The notes: generated by a model from the letters alone, not told the origin. A DNA stretch of 18,054 bases from Zoogloeaceae bacterium (GCA_031274855.1 JAISPO010000164.1:1-18054); one strand, 5' to 3'; positions 1 to 7,223 are shown, numbered from the stretch's first letter. Program-made: numbers and translations.

Positions 1-199
1 GAATGGCGCATCTCCTCTTCCAGACTGATGGGCAGGGTTTCTTTTGCGAAGGGAGTCGTGTGCGGCTTTTTGGAGCGCCCCGCTAAATTGGCGGCAGCCC
101 CAGCCGTGTAAGGTGCGCAGTTTTTAACCCCCGCGCGGTCCGGCTGCATGCTACAGGTTACAGGGTACAGGGTTCAGGTTCCAGGATTCAGTAAAGTTT
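1..199 (-). repeat. Inverted, diverged second copy of the gyrA 5' region (left arm)
   Basis: Read on the minus strand, this stretch reproduces the gyrA upstream region and first codons found at 227-411 on the plus strand. By hand alignment, 1-60 matches 352-411 at 58 of 60 positions, 61-120 matches 292-351 at about 46 of 60 without gaps, and 141-170 matches 242-271 perfectly. The coding part is far better conserved than the leader, and one of its two differences is synonymous (GCG versus GCA). In this copy the ATG of the predicted gyrA start is CCG, so it is not an intact gyrA start at that point. It is cut by the window edge. It could be a true inverted duplication or an assembly join between two related genomes at the central palindrome. 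Confidence 0.85.
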
Positions 200-226
200 G
201 TTGAGGCTCGCTGCGCGAGCCTCAAC
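200..226. repeat. Perfect hairpin at the centre of the inverted duplication
   Basis: Twelve-base arms at 200-211 and 215-226 (GTTGAGGCTCGC and its complement) are separated by the 3-base loop TGC. There is no T-run on either side, so a rho-independent terminator is not supported. The hairpin is the axis of the larger inverted duplication. Outside it, both arms carry related 6-7-base tracts of the ACCTGTA/CCCTGAA kind at about 151-186 and 236-260; the left arm has about one extra 7-base unit. This looks like an intergenic palindromic repeat element rather than a gene. Confidence 0.75.
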
Positions 227-284
227 ACCAAAAACTGGAACCTGTACCCTGTAACCTGTAGCATGCAGCCGGACAGCGCGGGCG

Positions 285-293
285 TGATAAAAT
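285..293 (+). promoter_or_regulatory. Predicted gyrA promoter (extended -10)
   Basis: TG at 285-286, one base, then TAAAAT at 288-293 forms an extended -10 element one base from consensus. No convincing -35 lies 17 bases upstream, which is tolerable for an extended -10 promoter. Transcription would begin near 300, leaving a leader of about 47 bases before the ATG at 347. That supports the 347 start over the in-frame ATG at 263, which would lie upstream of the transcript. The inverted copy has a degraded version of the same element. Confidence 0.45.
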
Positions 294-346
294 TCGCACC
301 TTTCAAGGCTGGGGCTTCCGGCCAATTAGAGTGGCGCTGCCAAAAG

Positions 347-2890
347 ATGCAAACGACTCCCTTCGCGAAAGAAACCCTGCCCATCAGTCTGGAAGAGGAG
401 ATGCGCCATTCCTACCTCGATTATGCGATGAGCGTGATCGTGGGGCGGGCCTTGCCCGATGTGCGTGACGGCCTGAAGCCGGTGCATCGGCGCGTGCTTT
501 TCGCGATGCACGAGCTCGGCAACGACTGGAACAAGGCGTACAAGAAATCGGCCCGCATCGTCGGCGATGTCATCGGTAAATATCACCCGCATGGCGATAC
601 CGCGGTGTATGACACTATCGTGCGCATGGCGCAGAGTTTTTCGCTGCGCTACATGCTGGTCGATGGTCAAGGCAACTTCGGCTCGGTCGACGGCGACAGC
701 CCTGCCGCGATGCGTTACACCGAAGTGCGCATGGCCCGCATCGGTCACGAGCTGCTGGCCGACATCGACAAGGAAACAGTCGATTTCGGGCCGAACTACG
801 ATGGCTCCGAACAGGAGCCGTTGATTCTGCCGGCCAGAATTCCCAACCTGCTCATCAATGGCAGCGCCGGTATCGCGGTCGGCATGGCGACCAATATTCC
901 CCCGCACAACCTCGGCGAAGTCGTTGCCGGTTGTCTGGCGCTGCTGGAAGATCCCTCGCTGGCCATCGAAGAACTCATCAAAATCATTCCGGCGCCGGAC
1001 TTCCCGACGGCCGGCCTGATCTATGGCGTGTCCGGCGTCCGCGAAGGCTATTTGACGGGCCGCGGGCGGGTCATCATGCGGGCGCGTACCCATTTCGAGG
1101 AATTGTCCTCGGGCCGTCCGGCCATCATCGTCGACGAGCTGCCTTATCAGGTCAACAAAAAGACCTTGCAGGAAAAAATCGCCGAGCTGGTCAACGAAAA
1201 GAAAATCGAAGGCATCGCCCACATTCAGGACGAGTCGGACAAGTCCGGCATGCGTCTGGTCATTGAGTTGAAGCGGGGCGAAGTGCCTGATGTCGTCCTG
1301 AACAATCTCTACAAGCAGACTCAGCTTCAGGACACGTTCGGCATGAACATGGTGGCGCTGGTCGATGGCCGCCCGCAGTTGCTCAACCTCAAGCGGATGC
1401 TGGAGTGCTTCCTCAGCCATCGCCGCGAAGTGGCGACGCGGCGCACGGTGTTCGAACTGCGCAAAGCGCGCGAACGCGGCCATATTCTCGAAGGTCTGGC
1501 AGTGGCCTTGTCGAATGTGGATGAGATTATTGCGCTCATCAAGGCAGCGCAGACGCCGCCGGAGGCCAAACGCGAATTGATGGCGCGCGCCTGGAAATCG
1601 TCGCTGGTCGAAGACATGCTGCACCGCGCTTCCGCCGAGGCTTCGCGTCCCGAAGGACTGGCCCCTGAATTTGGCTTGTCGAGCCGGGGTTATTATCTTT
1701 CCGACGCGCAAGCGCAGGCCATTCTGGAATTGCGCCTGCAACGCCTGACCGGTCTTGAGCAAGACAAGATTCTGGCCGAGTACAAGGATGTCATGGATCA
1801 AATCGCCGATCTGCTCGACATTCTGGCCCGCCCCGAGCGCGTCACGCGCATCATCAGCGATGAATTGACCGCAATCCGTGCCCAGTACAACGATCCGCGC
1901 CGTTCGGAAATCGTGCTGCAAACCGCCGACATCAATATTGAGGACCTGATTGCCCGCGAGGACATGGTGGTGACGCTTTCGCACGGCGGTTATGCCAAGC
2001 GCCAGCGGCTCGACGACTATCGCACGCAGAGGCGTGGCGGGCGCGGCAAGCAGGCCGCCGCCGTCAAGGAAGATGATTTTGTCGACCATCTTTTCATCGC
2101 CAATACGCACGACCACATTCTGTGTTTCTCCAACCGTGGCCGCGTCTATTGGCTGAAAGTGTACGAAGTGCCGGAAGGCACGCGGACATCGCGCGGCAAG
2201 CCGATTGTCAATCTGTTCCCGCTTGAGGAAAGCGAGAAAATCACCGCCGTGCTGCCTGTCAAGGAATTTGATGAGAACCATTTTGTGTTCATGGCGACCG
2301 CGCGGGGCACTGTCAAGAAAACGCCGCTGACCGACTTCGCCAATCCGCGCAAGGCCGGCATTATTGCCGTCGGCCTTGATGATGGCGATTACCTGATCGG
2401 CGTGGCGATTACCGACGGCACTTGCGATGTCATGCTCTTTTCCGATGCCGGAAAAGCCGTGCGCTTCGAGGAGGCCGATGTCCGGCCCATGGGCCGCAAC
2501 GCCCGCGGCGTGCGCGGCATGATGCTGGAAGACGAGCAGACCGTCATTTCCATGCTGGTGGCGCAGGGCGAAGAACTTCAAGTGCTGACGGCCACCGAAA
2601 ACGGCTACGGCAAGCGGACCAGCATTGCCGAATACACCAAGCATGGCCGCGGCACCAAGGGCATGATTGCCATCAGCACCTCGGAGCGCAATGGCAAAGT
2701 CATCGGCGCTGTGCTGGTGCAGCCGGAAGATGAAGTCATGCTGATTTCAACGGGCGGCGTAATGATTCGCACCTTGGTCGACCAGGTGCGCGAGACGAGC
2801 CGCTCGGCTCAGGGAGTGACGCTGATTAATCTCGATGACGGCACCAAGCTGGCCGGCATCGACAAGGTCATCGAAACAGAAGAGGAGTAA
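347..2890 (+). CDS. gyrA: DNA gyrase subunit A
   Basis: This 847-residue protein is the breakage-reunion subunit of DNA gyrase, which acts with GyrB to introduce negative supercoils. The N-terminal FAKETLPISLEEEM block is typical of betaproteobacterial GyrA. The catalytic tyrosine is Tyr124 in AAMRYTE. The quinolone-resistance region reads HPHGDTAVYD, with Thr at the E. coli Ser83 position and Asp kept at the 87 position. The GyrA box QRRGGRG at about residues 561-567 distinguishes it from ParC, and the tail is acidic (ETEEE). The start is uncertain: an in-frame ATG at 263 would add 28 residues. I prefer 347 because it gives the usual N-terminus and lies downstream of a plausible promoter, although its ribosome-binding site is weak. 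serC follows after 5 bp. Confidence 0.97.
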   Translation: MQTTPFAKETLPISLEEEMRHSYLDYAMSVIVGRALPDVRDGLKPVHRRVLFAMHELGNDWNKAYKKSARIVGDVIGKYHPHGDTAVYDTIVRMAQSFSLRYMLVDGQGNFGSVDGDSPAAMRYTEVRMARIGHELLADIDKETVDFGPNYDGSEQEPLILPARIPNLLINGSAGIAVGMATNIPPHNLGEVVAGCLALLEDPSLAIEELIKIIPAPDFPTAGLIYGVSGVREGYLTGRGRVIMRARTHFEELSSGRPAIIVDELPYQVNKKTLQEKIAELVNEKKIEGIAHIQDESDKSGMRLVIELKRGEVPDVVLNNLYKQTQLQDTFGMNMVALVDGRPQLLNLKRMLECFLSHRREVATRRTVFELRKARERGHILEGLAVALSNVDEIIALIKAAQTPPEAKRELMARAWKSSLVEDMLHRASAEASRPEGLAPEFGLSSRGYYLSDAQAQAILELRLQRLTGLEQDKILAEYKDVMDQIADLLDILARPERVTRIISDELTAIRAQYNDPRRSEIVLQTADINIEDLIAREDMVVTLSHGGYAKRQRLDDYRTQRRGGRGKQAAAVKEDDFVDHLFIANTHDHILCFSNRGRVYWLKVYEVPEGTRTSRGKPIVNLFPLEESEKITAVLPVKEFDENHFVFMATARGTVKKTPLTDFANPRKAGIIAVGLDDGDYLIGVAITDGTCDVMLFSDAGKAVRFEEADVRPMGRNARGVRGMMLEDEQTVISMLVAQGEELQVLTATENGYGKRTSIAEYTKHGRGTKGMIAISTSERNGKVIGAVLVQPEDEVMLISTGGVMIRTLVDQVRETSRSAQGVTLINLDDGTKLAGIDKVIETEEE

Positions 2891-2895
2891 TAATC

Positions 2896-3981
2896 ATGGC
2901 ACGTGTATTCAACTTCAGTGCAGGTCCCGCAGCTTTGCCCGAAGAGGTTTTGCGGCAAGCCGCCGACGAAATGCTTGATTGGCATGGCGCGGGTTGTTCG
3001 GTGATGGAAATGAGTCACCGCGGCAAGGAGTTCATGGGCATCGCTGCCCAGGCAGAAGCCGATCTGCGCGAACTCATGGGCATCCCGGCGAACTACAAGG
3101 TACTCTTTTTGCAGGGTGGCGCTTCCGCGCAGTTCGAGATGATTCCGGTCAACCTGCTGCGCGGCAAATCCGCTGCCGATTATGTGCATACCGGCGAGTG
3201 GGCGAAGAAGGCCATCAAGGCAGCCAAGACCTTCTGCAATGTCAACATCGCCGCCAGCGCCGAGGACAAGAGTTTCACCTACGCGCCGGCCCAGTCAGAA
3301 TGGAAGCTGAACAAGGATGCCGCCTATGTTCACTACACCGCCAACGAAACCATTGGCGGCGTCGAATTCAACTGGATTCCCGATACGGGTGACGTGCCGC
3401 TGGTTTGCGACATGTCCTCCAACATTCTGTCGCGTCCGATTGACGTTTCCCGCTTCGGTTTGATTTATGCGGGCGCGCAGAAGAACATCGGCCCGGCGGG
3501 GCTGACTATCGTTATCGTCCGCGAGGACTTGGTCGGCAAGGCCGTTCCGACGCCGCCGGCCATGCTCAACTATCAGACGCACGTTGAGGCGGAGTCGATG
3601 TACAACACGCCGCCGACCTATGGCATTTACATTGCCGGTCTGGTGTTCCAGTGGCTCAAGCGCAACGGCGGCATCGCGGCGATGGAGCAGAAGAACATCG
3701 AGAAGGCCAATGTGCTCTACAACTATCTCGAATCCACCGACTTCTATCGCAATCCAGTCGCCAAGGCGGATCGCTCGCGCATGAACGTGCCGTTCACGCT
3801 CAAGGACGCCGGACTCGACGAAGAGTTTCTCAAAGGCGCCAAGGCACGCGGCATGGTGCAGTTGAAGGGCCATCGCTCGGTCGGCGGAATGCGGGCCTCG
3901 ATTTACAACGCCATGCCCATCGCGGGCGTACAGGCGCTGGTCGAGTACATGCGGGAATTCGCAGCACAACGCGGCAACTGA
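2896..3981 (+). CDS. serC: Phosphoserine aminotransferase
   Basis: This 361-residue, PLP-dependent, class V aminotransferase converts 3-phosphohydroxypyruvate and glutamate to phosphoserine and 2-oxoglutarate in serine synthesis. In many proteobacteria it also acts in the pyridoxine pathway. The N-terminus has the family signature RVFNFSAGPAALPEEV. The PLP lysine is predicted at Lys196 in AGAQKNIGPAG, and the C-terminal GHRSVGGMRASIYNAMP block binds substrate phosphate in homologues. The length is normal for the family. A good ribosome-binding site (AGAGGAG) overlaps the end of gyrA, and the 5-bp gap suggests co-transcription with it. serA follows 18 bp later, pairing consecutive pathway enzymes. 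Confidence 0.97.
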   Translation: MARVFNFSAGPAALPEEVLRQAADEMLDWHGAGCSVMEMSHRGKEFMGIAAQAEADLRELMGIPANYKVLFLQGGASAQFEMIPVNLLRGKSAADYVHTGEWAKKAIKAAKTFCNVNIAASAEDKSFTYAPAQSEWKLNKDAAYVHYTANETIGGVEFNWIPDTGDVPLVCDMSSNILSRPIDVSRFGLIYAGAQKNIGPAGLTIVIVREDLVGKAVPTPPAMLNYQTHVEAESMYNTPPTYGIYIAGLVFQWLKRNGGIAAMEQKNIEKANVLYNYLESTDFYRNPVAKADRSRMNVPFTLKDAGLDEEFLKGAKARGMVQLKGHRSVGGMRASIYNAMPIAGVQALVEYMREFAAQRGN

Positions 3982-3999
3982 TCGAGGAGAGATCGAATC

Positions 4000-5181
4000 A
4001 TGGCTGAAAAGTTTCGGGTTTTGATTCTCAACAGCATTTCCGCCCAAGGGCTCAAGCGTCTGCCGGCGGAACACTTCGAGTGCGGCAAGGAAGTCGCCAG
4101 TCCGGATGCTGTTCTGGTTCGCTCGGCCGACATGCACAGCATGGACATTCCCAAGTCCGTGCTGGCGATTGGCCGCGCCGGTTCGGGCACCAACAATATT
4201 CCGGTCAAGGAAATGAGCAAGCGCGGCGTGCCGGTTTTCAACGCGCCGGGCGCCAACGCCAATGCCGTCAAGGAACTGGTGCTGGCCGGCATGTTGATGG
4301 CGGCGCGCAACATCGGTGGCGCGGTCAAGTTTGTCGCCGCGCTCGATCCCAAGGATCCGGCAATGGCAGAAAAGGTCGAAGGCGGCAAAAAGACCTTCGC
4401 CGGCTACGAGCTGGCCGGCCACACGCTGGGCGTGATCGGCTTGGGCAAAATCGGCTGTCTGGTGGCCGATGCCGCCATCAAGCTGGGCATGCACGTGATC
4501 GGCTACGATCCTGAAATCACCGTCGATGCCGCCTGGAGCCTGCCTGCGCAAGTCAAAAAGGCTCACAGTCTGTCAGACGTGTTGAAGGGCGCCAATTTCA
4601 TTTCCATACACGTCCCGCTGGTCGATGCCACCAAGAAGATGATCAACGCCGCCGCCGTGGAACAGATGAAACCCGGCGCGGTGCTGCTCAACTTCTCGCG
4701 TGAAGGCGTGGTCGACGAAGCGGCGCTGCTGGCGGCGCTCGAAGCCAAGCGCATCAGCGCCTACGTTTGCGATTTCCCAAGCGCGAAAATCAATCAGCAT
4801 CCGCATGTCGTCGCCCTGCCGCATCTGGGCGCTTCGACGCGTGAAGCTGAGGAAAACTGCGCCCTGATGGTCGCCGACCAGTTGCGCGACTACATGCTCG
4901 ACGGCAACATCGTCAATTCGGTGAACTTCCCGAATGTCGTCATGCCGCGCGAGTCGGGCTTCCGCATCGCCATTTCCAACGCCAACGTACCCAACATGGT
5001 CGGACAAATCTCGACCGCCATGGCCGAAGCCAAGCTCAACATCAGCAACATGATGAACAAAGCCAAAGGCGACGTGGCTTACACCCTGGTCGACGTCGAC
5101 AGCAAAGTTCCGGCAAAAGTCATCGACGCCATTGCCAAAATCGACGGTGTATTAGCGGTGCGTTATCTGCCAGCAGCCTGA
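4000..5181 (+). CDS. serA: D-3-phosphoglycerate dehydrogenase
   Basis: This 393-residue NAD-dependent dehydrogenase oxidises 3-phosphoglycerate to 3-phosphohydroxypyruvate, the first committed step of serine synthesis and the substrate supplier for SerC next door. The nucleotide-binding motif GLGKIG is at residues 147-152. Predicted catalytic residues are Arg234 (NFSREGVVDE) and His275 (LPHLGAST). A C-terminal ACT domain, about residues 320-393, follows directly, as in the shorter SerA forms, and suggests feedback control by serine. PdxB was considered, but the ACT domain and the serC neighbour favour SerA. A GAGGAGA ribosome-binding site precedes the ATG. The insert with repeats begins just after the stop. 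Confidence 0.95.
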   Translation: MAEKFRVLILNSISAQGLKRLPAEHFECGKEVASPDAVLVRSADMHSMDIPKSVLAIGRAGSGTNNIPVKEMSKRGVPVFNAPGANANAVKELVLAGMLMAARNIGGAVKFVAALDPKDPAMAEKVEGGKKTFAGYELAGHTLGVIGLGKIGCLVADAAIKLGMHVIGYDPEITVDAAWSLPAQVKKAHSLSDVLKGANFISIHVPLVDATKKMINAAAVEQMKPGAVLLNFSREGVVDEAALLAALEAKRISAYVCDFPSAKINQHPHVVALPHLGASTREAEENCALMVADQLRDYMLDGNIVNSVNFPNVVMPRESGFRIAISNANVPNMVGQISTAMAEAKLNISNMMNKAKGDVAYTLVDVDSKVPAKVIDAIAKIDGVLAVRYLPAA

Positions 5182-5190
5182 TAGCAATCA

Positions 5191-5279
5191 CCTTCCCTTC
5201 AAGGGAAGGCAAAACCCCGAAACTCCCTCCCCTTCAAGGGAGGTAAAACCCCGAAACTCCCTCCCCTTCAAGGGGAGGG
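5191..5279. repeat. 34-bp-period tandem repeat with internal hairpins
   Basis: Two near-identical 34-base units (5211-5244 and 5245-5278) follow a partial first unit (5191-5210). Each unit contains a small inverted repeat around the loop TTCAA: arms CCTTCCC at 5191-5197, CCTCCC at 5226-5231 and CCCTCCCC at 5259-5266, each with its complement. The last hairpin is followed by the G-rich tail 5280-5296. Arm changes are partly compensated, for example CCTTCCC opposite GGGAAGG in unit 1. No T-run follows directly, so this is probably a REP-like intergenic element; a role in ending the serA transcript is possible but not shown. Confidence 0.8.
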
Positions 5280-5339
5280 CAGGGGTGGGGATGGGGTAAA
5301 AATTAAATCGAAGCCGACTCCAATGGCACACACTCCTTA

Positions 5340-5358
5340 AAATCATTGAACTTCAGAA
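5340..5358. repeat. 19-bp direct repeat, copy 1
   Basis: AAATCATTGAACTTCAGAA here is repeated exactly at 6438-6456, 1098 bp away. This copy covers the stop codon and last codons of the minus-strand lipoprotein gene. The two copies bracket the whole gene. Confidence 0.85.
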
Positions 5359-6416
5359 GGTTGAAACAGGCGACGAAACACAATTTCATCACCCAAACGA
5401 TCATCCACAAAAATCTCTCCTGTCTGATATGCAATATCGACATTACCGAAAGGATAAAATTCATGGATTAGCCGAACGCAGTGCTGTCCATTTGCGTCAC
5501 AGCGATAAACTGTAAAGATAAAATTCCCGCCTCCTGGGCGCTCCAAACTAGTCGAAAAATAGATATTCCCAGTTTTATCCCTGCCCCCCAGAAGCAGATT
5601 AAAAAATCCTTCCCGTTGGTCAATCTCAAACAAGCGTAAAGACAAGGTCGATTTGTTCAAGACATAAATACCAGCTTGCTCTTCATTCCGAAAATAAGGA
5701 TTCGGGCGCATGGAAGGCAATCGTTTAAGCCATCGAGCAGAAAAAAAGACTTCCCGCCCGTCGTCATATATATATCCCATCCCCCCCCATATCTCTTCAT
5801 GGGTCAACTGATTTTCTCGATCAGATACTAAATCGTAAACATATAGATTAGACGAGGCGTAGACCTTGTTTCCGTTGGGAATTTTCCGCTTGATGCCTCT
5901 GATAAAATAAACAGATTTCCCGTCCGAAGAAAAGGAGGGGCTGCTGTTACCAGCAGGCGGTACCGCAAGCTTGCGATAACTCCAATTCGCGCTATCCAGC
6001 AAAATGATTTCATCTTCCCACGGACTAGATTGGTTCTTCTGAATCTTTATGGATATCGCCACAACCTGTTTGCCATCCCGCGACCAACTGGGCATGGCCC
6101 AATTACGGCCTGCCTCTCCAGGCACCCGGGATATATGGCCACTTTTCAAGTCCAACAGCCAGAATCCATTCAAACTAAAAAGAATGCGCGCCCCATCCGG
6201 AGAGACCGCATAGGTAATCGAACCTGCCCTTCTGCTTCCTACCTTCTTCATCCCGGTTCTGAAAACCGTTCCCTCTTTCTCCCACAAGGCCATCTGCTCT
6301 TCTGCAGAAAGCACCGGCTGCGGCGAACACCCGCCTCCTGTCAACCCAAGACAAACCACCAAAAAAAACAGTGTCGTCAACAATCCGCTATGCCTGCTTT
6401 GCTTCCGATTCATCAT
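5343..6416 (-). CDS. Predicted lipoprotein with TolB-like beta-propeller repeats
   Basis: I do not recognise this 357-residue protein as a named gene. The N-terminus is a signal peptide: basic MMNRKQSRHS, then a hydrophobic stretch to about residue 26, ending in LTGGGC with Cys30 as the likely lipid attachment site. The three glycines make it an imperfect lipobox. The rest resembles a WD40-like/PD40 propeller as in TolB, with blade motifs of the SPDG type (VSPDGARILF about 70, SRDGKQVVAI, SSDGKSVYFI, DDGREVFFS) each beginning a beta hairpin. Such proteins usually sit in the periplasm or on a membrane and bind proteins or surface polymers; the ligand cannot be inferred. The gene has visibly lower GC than its neighbours, opposes the flanking operons and is bracketed by 19-bp repeats, all of which suggest acquisition. 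An ATG one codon later (6413) is equally possible. Confidence 0.7.
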   Translation of the reverse strand: MMNRKQSRHSGLLTTLFFLVVCLGLTGGGCSPQPVLSAEEQMALWEKEGTVFRTGMKKVGSRRAGSITYAVSPDGARILFSLNGFWLLDLKSGHISRVPGEAGRNWAMPSWSRDGKQVVAISIKIQKNQSSPWEDEIILLDSANWSYRKLAVPPAGNSSPSFSSDGKSVYFIRGIKRKIPNGNKVYASSNLYVYDLVSDRENQLTHEEIWGGMGYIYDDGREVFFSARWLKRLPSMRPNPYFRNEEQAGIYVLNKSTLSLRLFEIDQREGFFNLLLGGRDKTGNIYFSTSLERPGGGNFIFTVYRCDANGQHCVRLIHEFYPFGNVDIAYQTGEIFVDDRLGDEIVFRRLFQPSEVQ

Positions 6417-6560
6417 CGCTCTACCTTGCCTTATTTGAAATCATTGAACTTCAGAAAATAAATTAAAAATTAATGGTTCAGCATCGAATTCTTTTTCAGA
6501 AAACGATGCCGCTCCCTTTAATTATTAGTTCATTAGTTAAGGGCGGCAAGCTGCTCACAA
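6417..6560. other. AT-rich intergenic stretch between the lipoprotein gene and vapC
   Basis: This segment is markedly richer in A and T than the rest of the window. On the minus strand, 6441-6521 is an open frame of about 26 codons ending in the same Ser-Glu-Val-Gln-stop as the lipoprotein gene. It begins just after a TAA and has no start codon near its 5' end, so it could be the 3' tail of a lost gene copy. No promoter is called with confidence, although the lipoprotein promoter must lie in or beyond this stretch. Confidence 0.5.
6438..6456. repeat. 19-bp direct repeat, copy 2
   Basis: This is an exact second copy of the sequence at 5340-5358, lying 22 bases upstream of the lipoprotein start on the minus strand. 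Similarity does not extend much beyond the 19 bases on either side. Confidence 0.85.
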
Positions 6561-6962
6561 TCACCATATCCGTCCCGGCCACTTTGGCGTATTCGCCAAA
6601 TCATCGAAAGCGGGATCGGCTGAAACCAGTGGCAGGCTGCGCGTGATGGCGGTTGCGCCGATGAGCCGGTCGAAAGGGTCGCGGTGCGTCCATTCCAGCG
6701 TTGCGGCAAGCAGGCCCGCTTGAGGCGAGAGTTCTATCAGCCTGCCGCCCTGTTCCTCGGCCAGCGCAATCAGCCGGTGCAGCAAGGGCTGCATCTCCGG
6801 CCATTTGCCCAGGCGGACTTTCTGGCCGATCTCGAACAGGCTGACTGCGCTGATGAAAACGACTTCGGCCTGTTTCATGGCGGCGATGGCTGCGGTAGAC
6901 AGGCGTGTGTCACCCGTCATCGCCCATGCCCAAGCGTGCGTATCCAGCAGGATATGCTTCAT
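6561..6962 (-). CDS. vapC: VapC-type PIN-domain toxin (ribonuclease)
   Basis: This 133-residue PIN-domain protein is the likely toxin of a type II toxin-antitoxin pair. PIN toxins are Mg-dependent endoribonucleases. The acidic active-site set is visible: Asp7 in LLDTHAWAW, Glu44 in SAVSLFEIG, Asp95 and Asp98 in HRDPFDRLI, and Asp116 in SADPAFD. The DTHAW start and DPFDRLI block are typical of the VapC subgroup paired with Phd-like antitoxins. I chose the ATG at 6962 rather than one five codons upstream because it overlaps the antitoxin stop by 4 bp (ATGA), a common translational-coupling arrangement, and because the extra MGKRR is not family-like. All catalytic residues are present, so the gene looks intact. 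The RNA target is unknown. Confidence 0.88.
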   Translation of the reverse strand: MKHILLDTHAWAWAMTGDTRLSTAAIAAMKQAEVVFISAVSLFEIGQKVRLGKWPEMQPLLHRLIALAEEQGGRLIELSPQAGLLAATLEWTHRDPFDRLIGATAITRSLPLVSADPAFDDLANTPKWPGRIW

Positions 6963-7192
6963 TCGGCGCTTTCCCAAAGCGTCAATTCATCTTCGGGCAT
7001 GGCCGCGAAGAAGTCCGGCCCCGCTCCGGTCAGCTTTCCTTTTAGCAAGCCTATCGTGAATCCGTTACGAGCGACCGGAACAATTTTCACCACCGGCTGC
7101 CTGCCCTTGGCGATGATGACTTCTTCCCCGGCCAAAGCAGCCGCGATGAATTTGGAAAGATTGGTTTTTGCCGCATGAACTGTGATTTGCAT
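6959..7192 (-). CDS. Phd/YefM-family antitoxin, partner of the PIN toxin
   Basis: This 77-residue protein is the likely antitoxin of the adjacent toxin gene. Residues 1-40 (VHAAKTNLSKFIAAALAGEE, then VIIAKGRQPVVKIVPV) have the Phd/YefM fold signature: a short strand, a helix carrying AKTNLS, and a strand pair ending in KIVP. This part dimerises and binds DNA in homologues. The C-terminal half (ending DELTLWESAE) is expected to be flexible and to occupy the toxin active site. The gene overlaps the toxin by 4 bp. A GGTG element 5 bases before the ATG serves as ribosome-binding site. Autoregulation is likely, since a palindrome lies across the predicted promoter and leader. Confidence 0.87.
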   Translation of the reverse strand: MQITVHAAKTNLSKFIAAALAGEEVIIAKGRQPVVKIVPVARNGFTIGLLKGKLTGAGPDFFAAMPEDELTLWESAE

Positions 7193-7201
7193 TTACGCAC
7201 C

Positions 7202-7223
7202 TAGCTAAGTTAGCTTAGCTAAC
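7202..7223. promoter_or_regulatory. Palindromic operator in front of the antitoxin gene
   Basis: Two overlapping inverted repeats are present: TAGCTAAG (7202-7209) with CTTAGCTA (7214-7221), and GTTAGCT (7209-7215) with AGCTAAC (7217-7223). They lie between the predicted -10 box and the antitoxin ribosome-binding site, just where a Phd-like antitoxin or toxin-antitoxin complex would repress its own promoter. The sequence is also far richer in A and T than the housekeeping genes around it. Confidence 0.65.

Noticed and set aside
200..226. Rho-independent terminator
   Set aside because: The stem is strong but neither strand has a following T-run, and the larger mirror symmetry explains it better.
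151..384. 77-codon minus-strand frame across the gyrA start
   Set aside because: It arises from the inverted duplication and the complement of the gyrA 5' end. It has no family resemblance and is not a separate gene.
599..613. Quinolone-resistance mutation in gyrA
   Set aside because: Thr replaces the E. coli Ser83 equivalent, but Thr is the natural residue in many bacteria and the Asp87 equivalent is intact. Sequence alone does not indicate acquired resistance.
326..2644. 772-codon open frame antisense to gyrA
   Set aside because: It lies fully opposite a clear gyrA, shows no recognisable domain and is rich in His, Gln and Arg, as expected from complementing GC-biased codons. The same holds for long frames opposite rpsA (12479-14386) and hldA/hldD (16010-17752).
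5191..5279. Possible CRISPR array
   Set aside because: The 34-base units are directly adjacent with no unique spacers, there are only two to three of them, and no cas genes are present.
6962..6977. Longer toxin start giving MGKRR at the N-terminus
   Set aside because: The ATG at 6962 overlaps the antitoxin stop in the usual ATGA form and gives the expected MKHILLDTHAW start.
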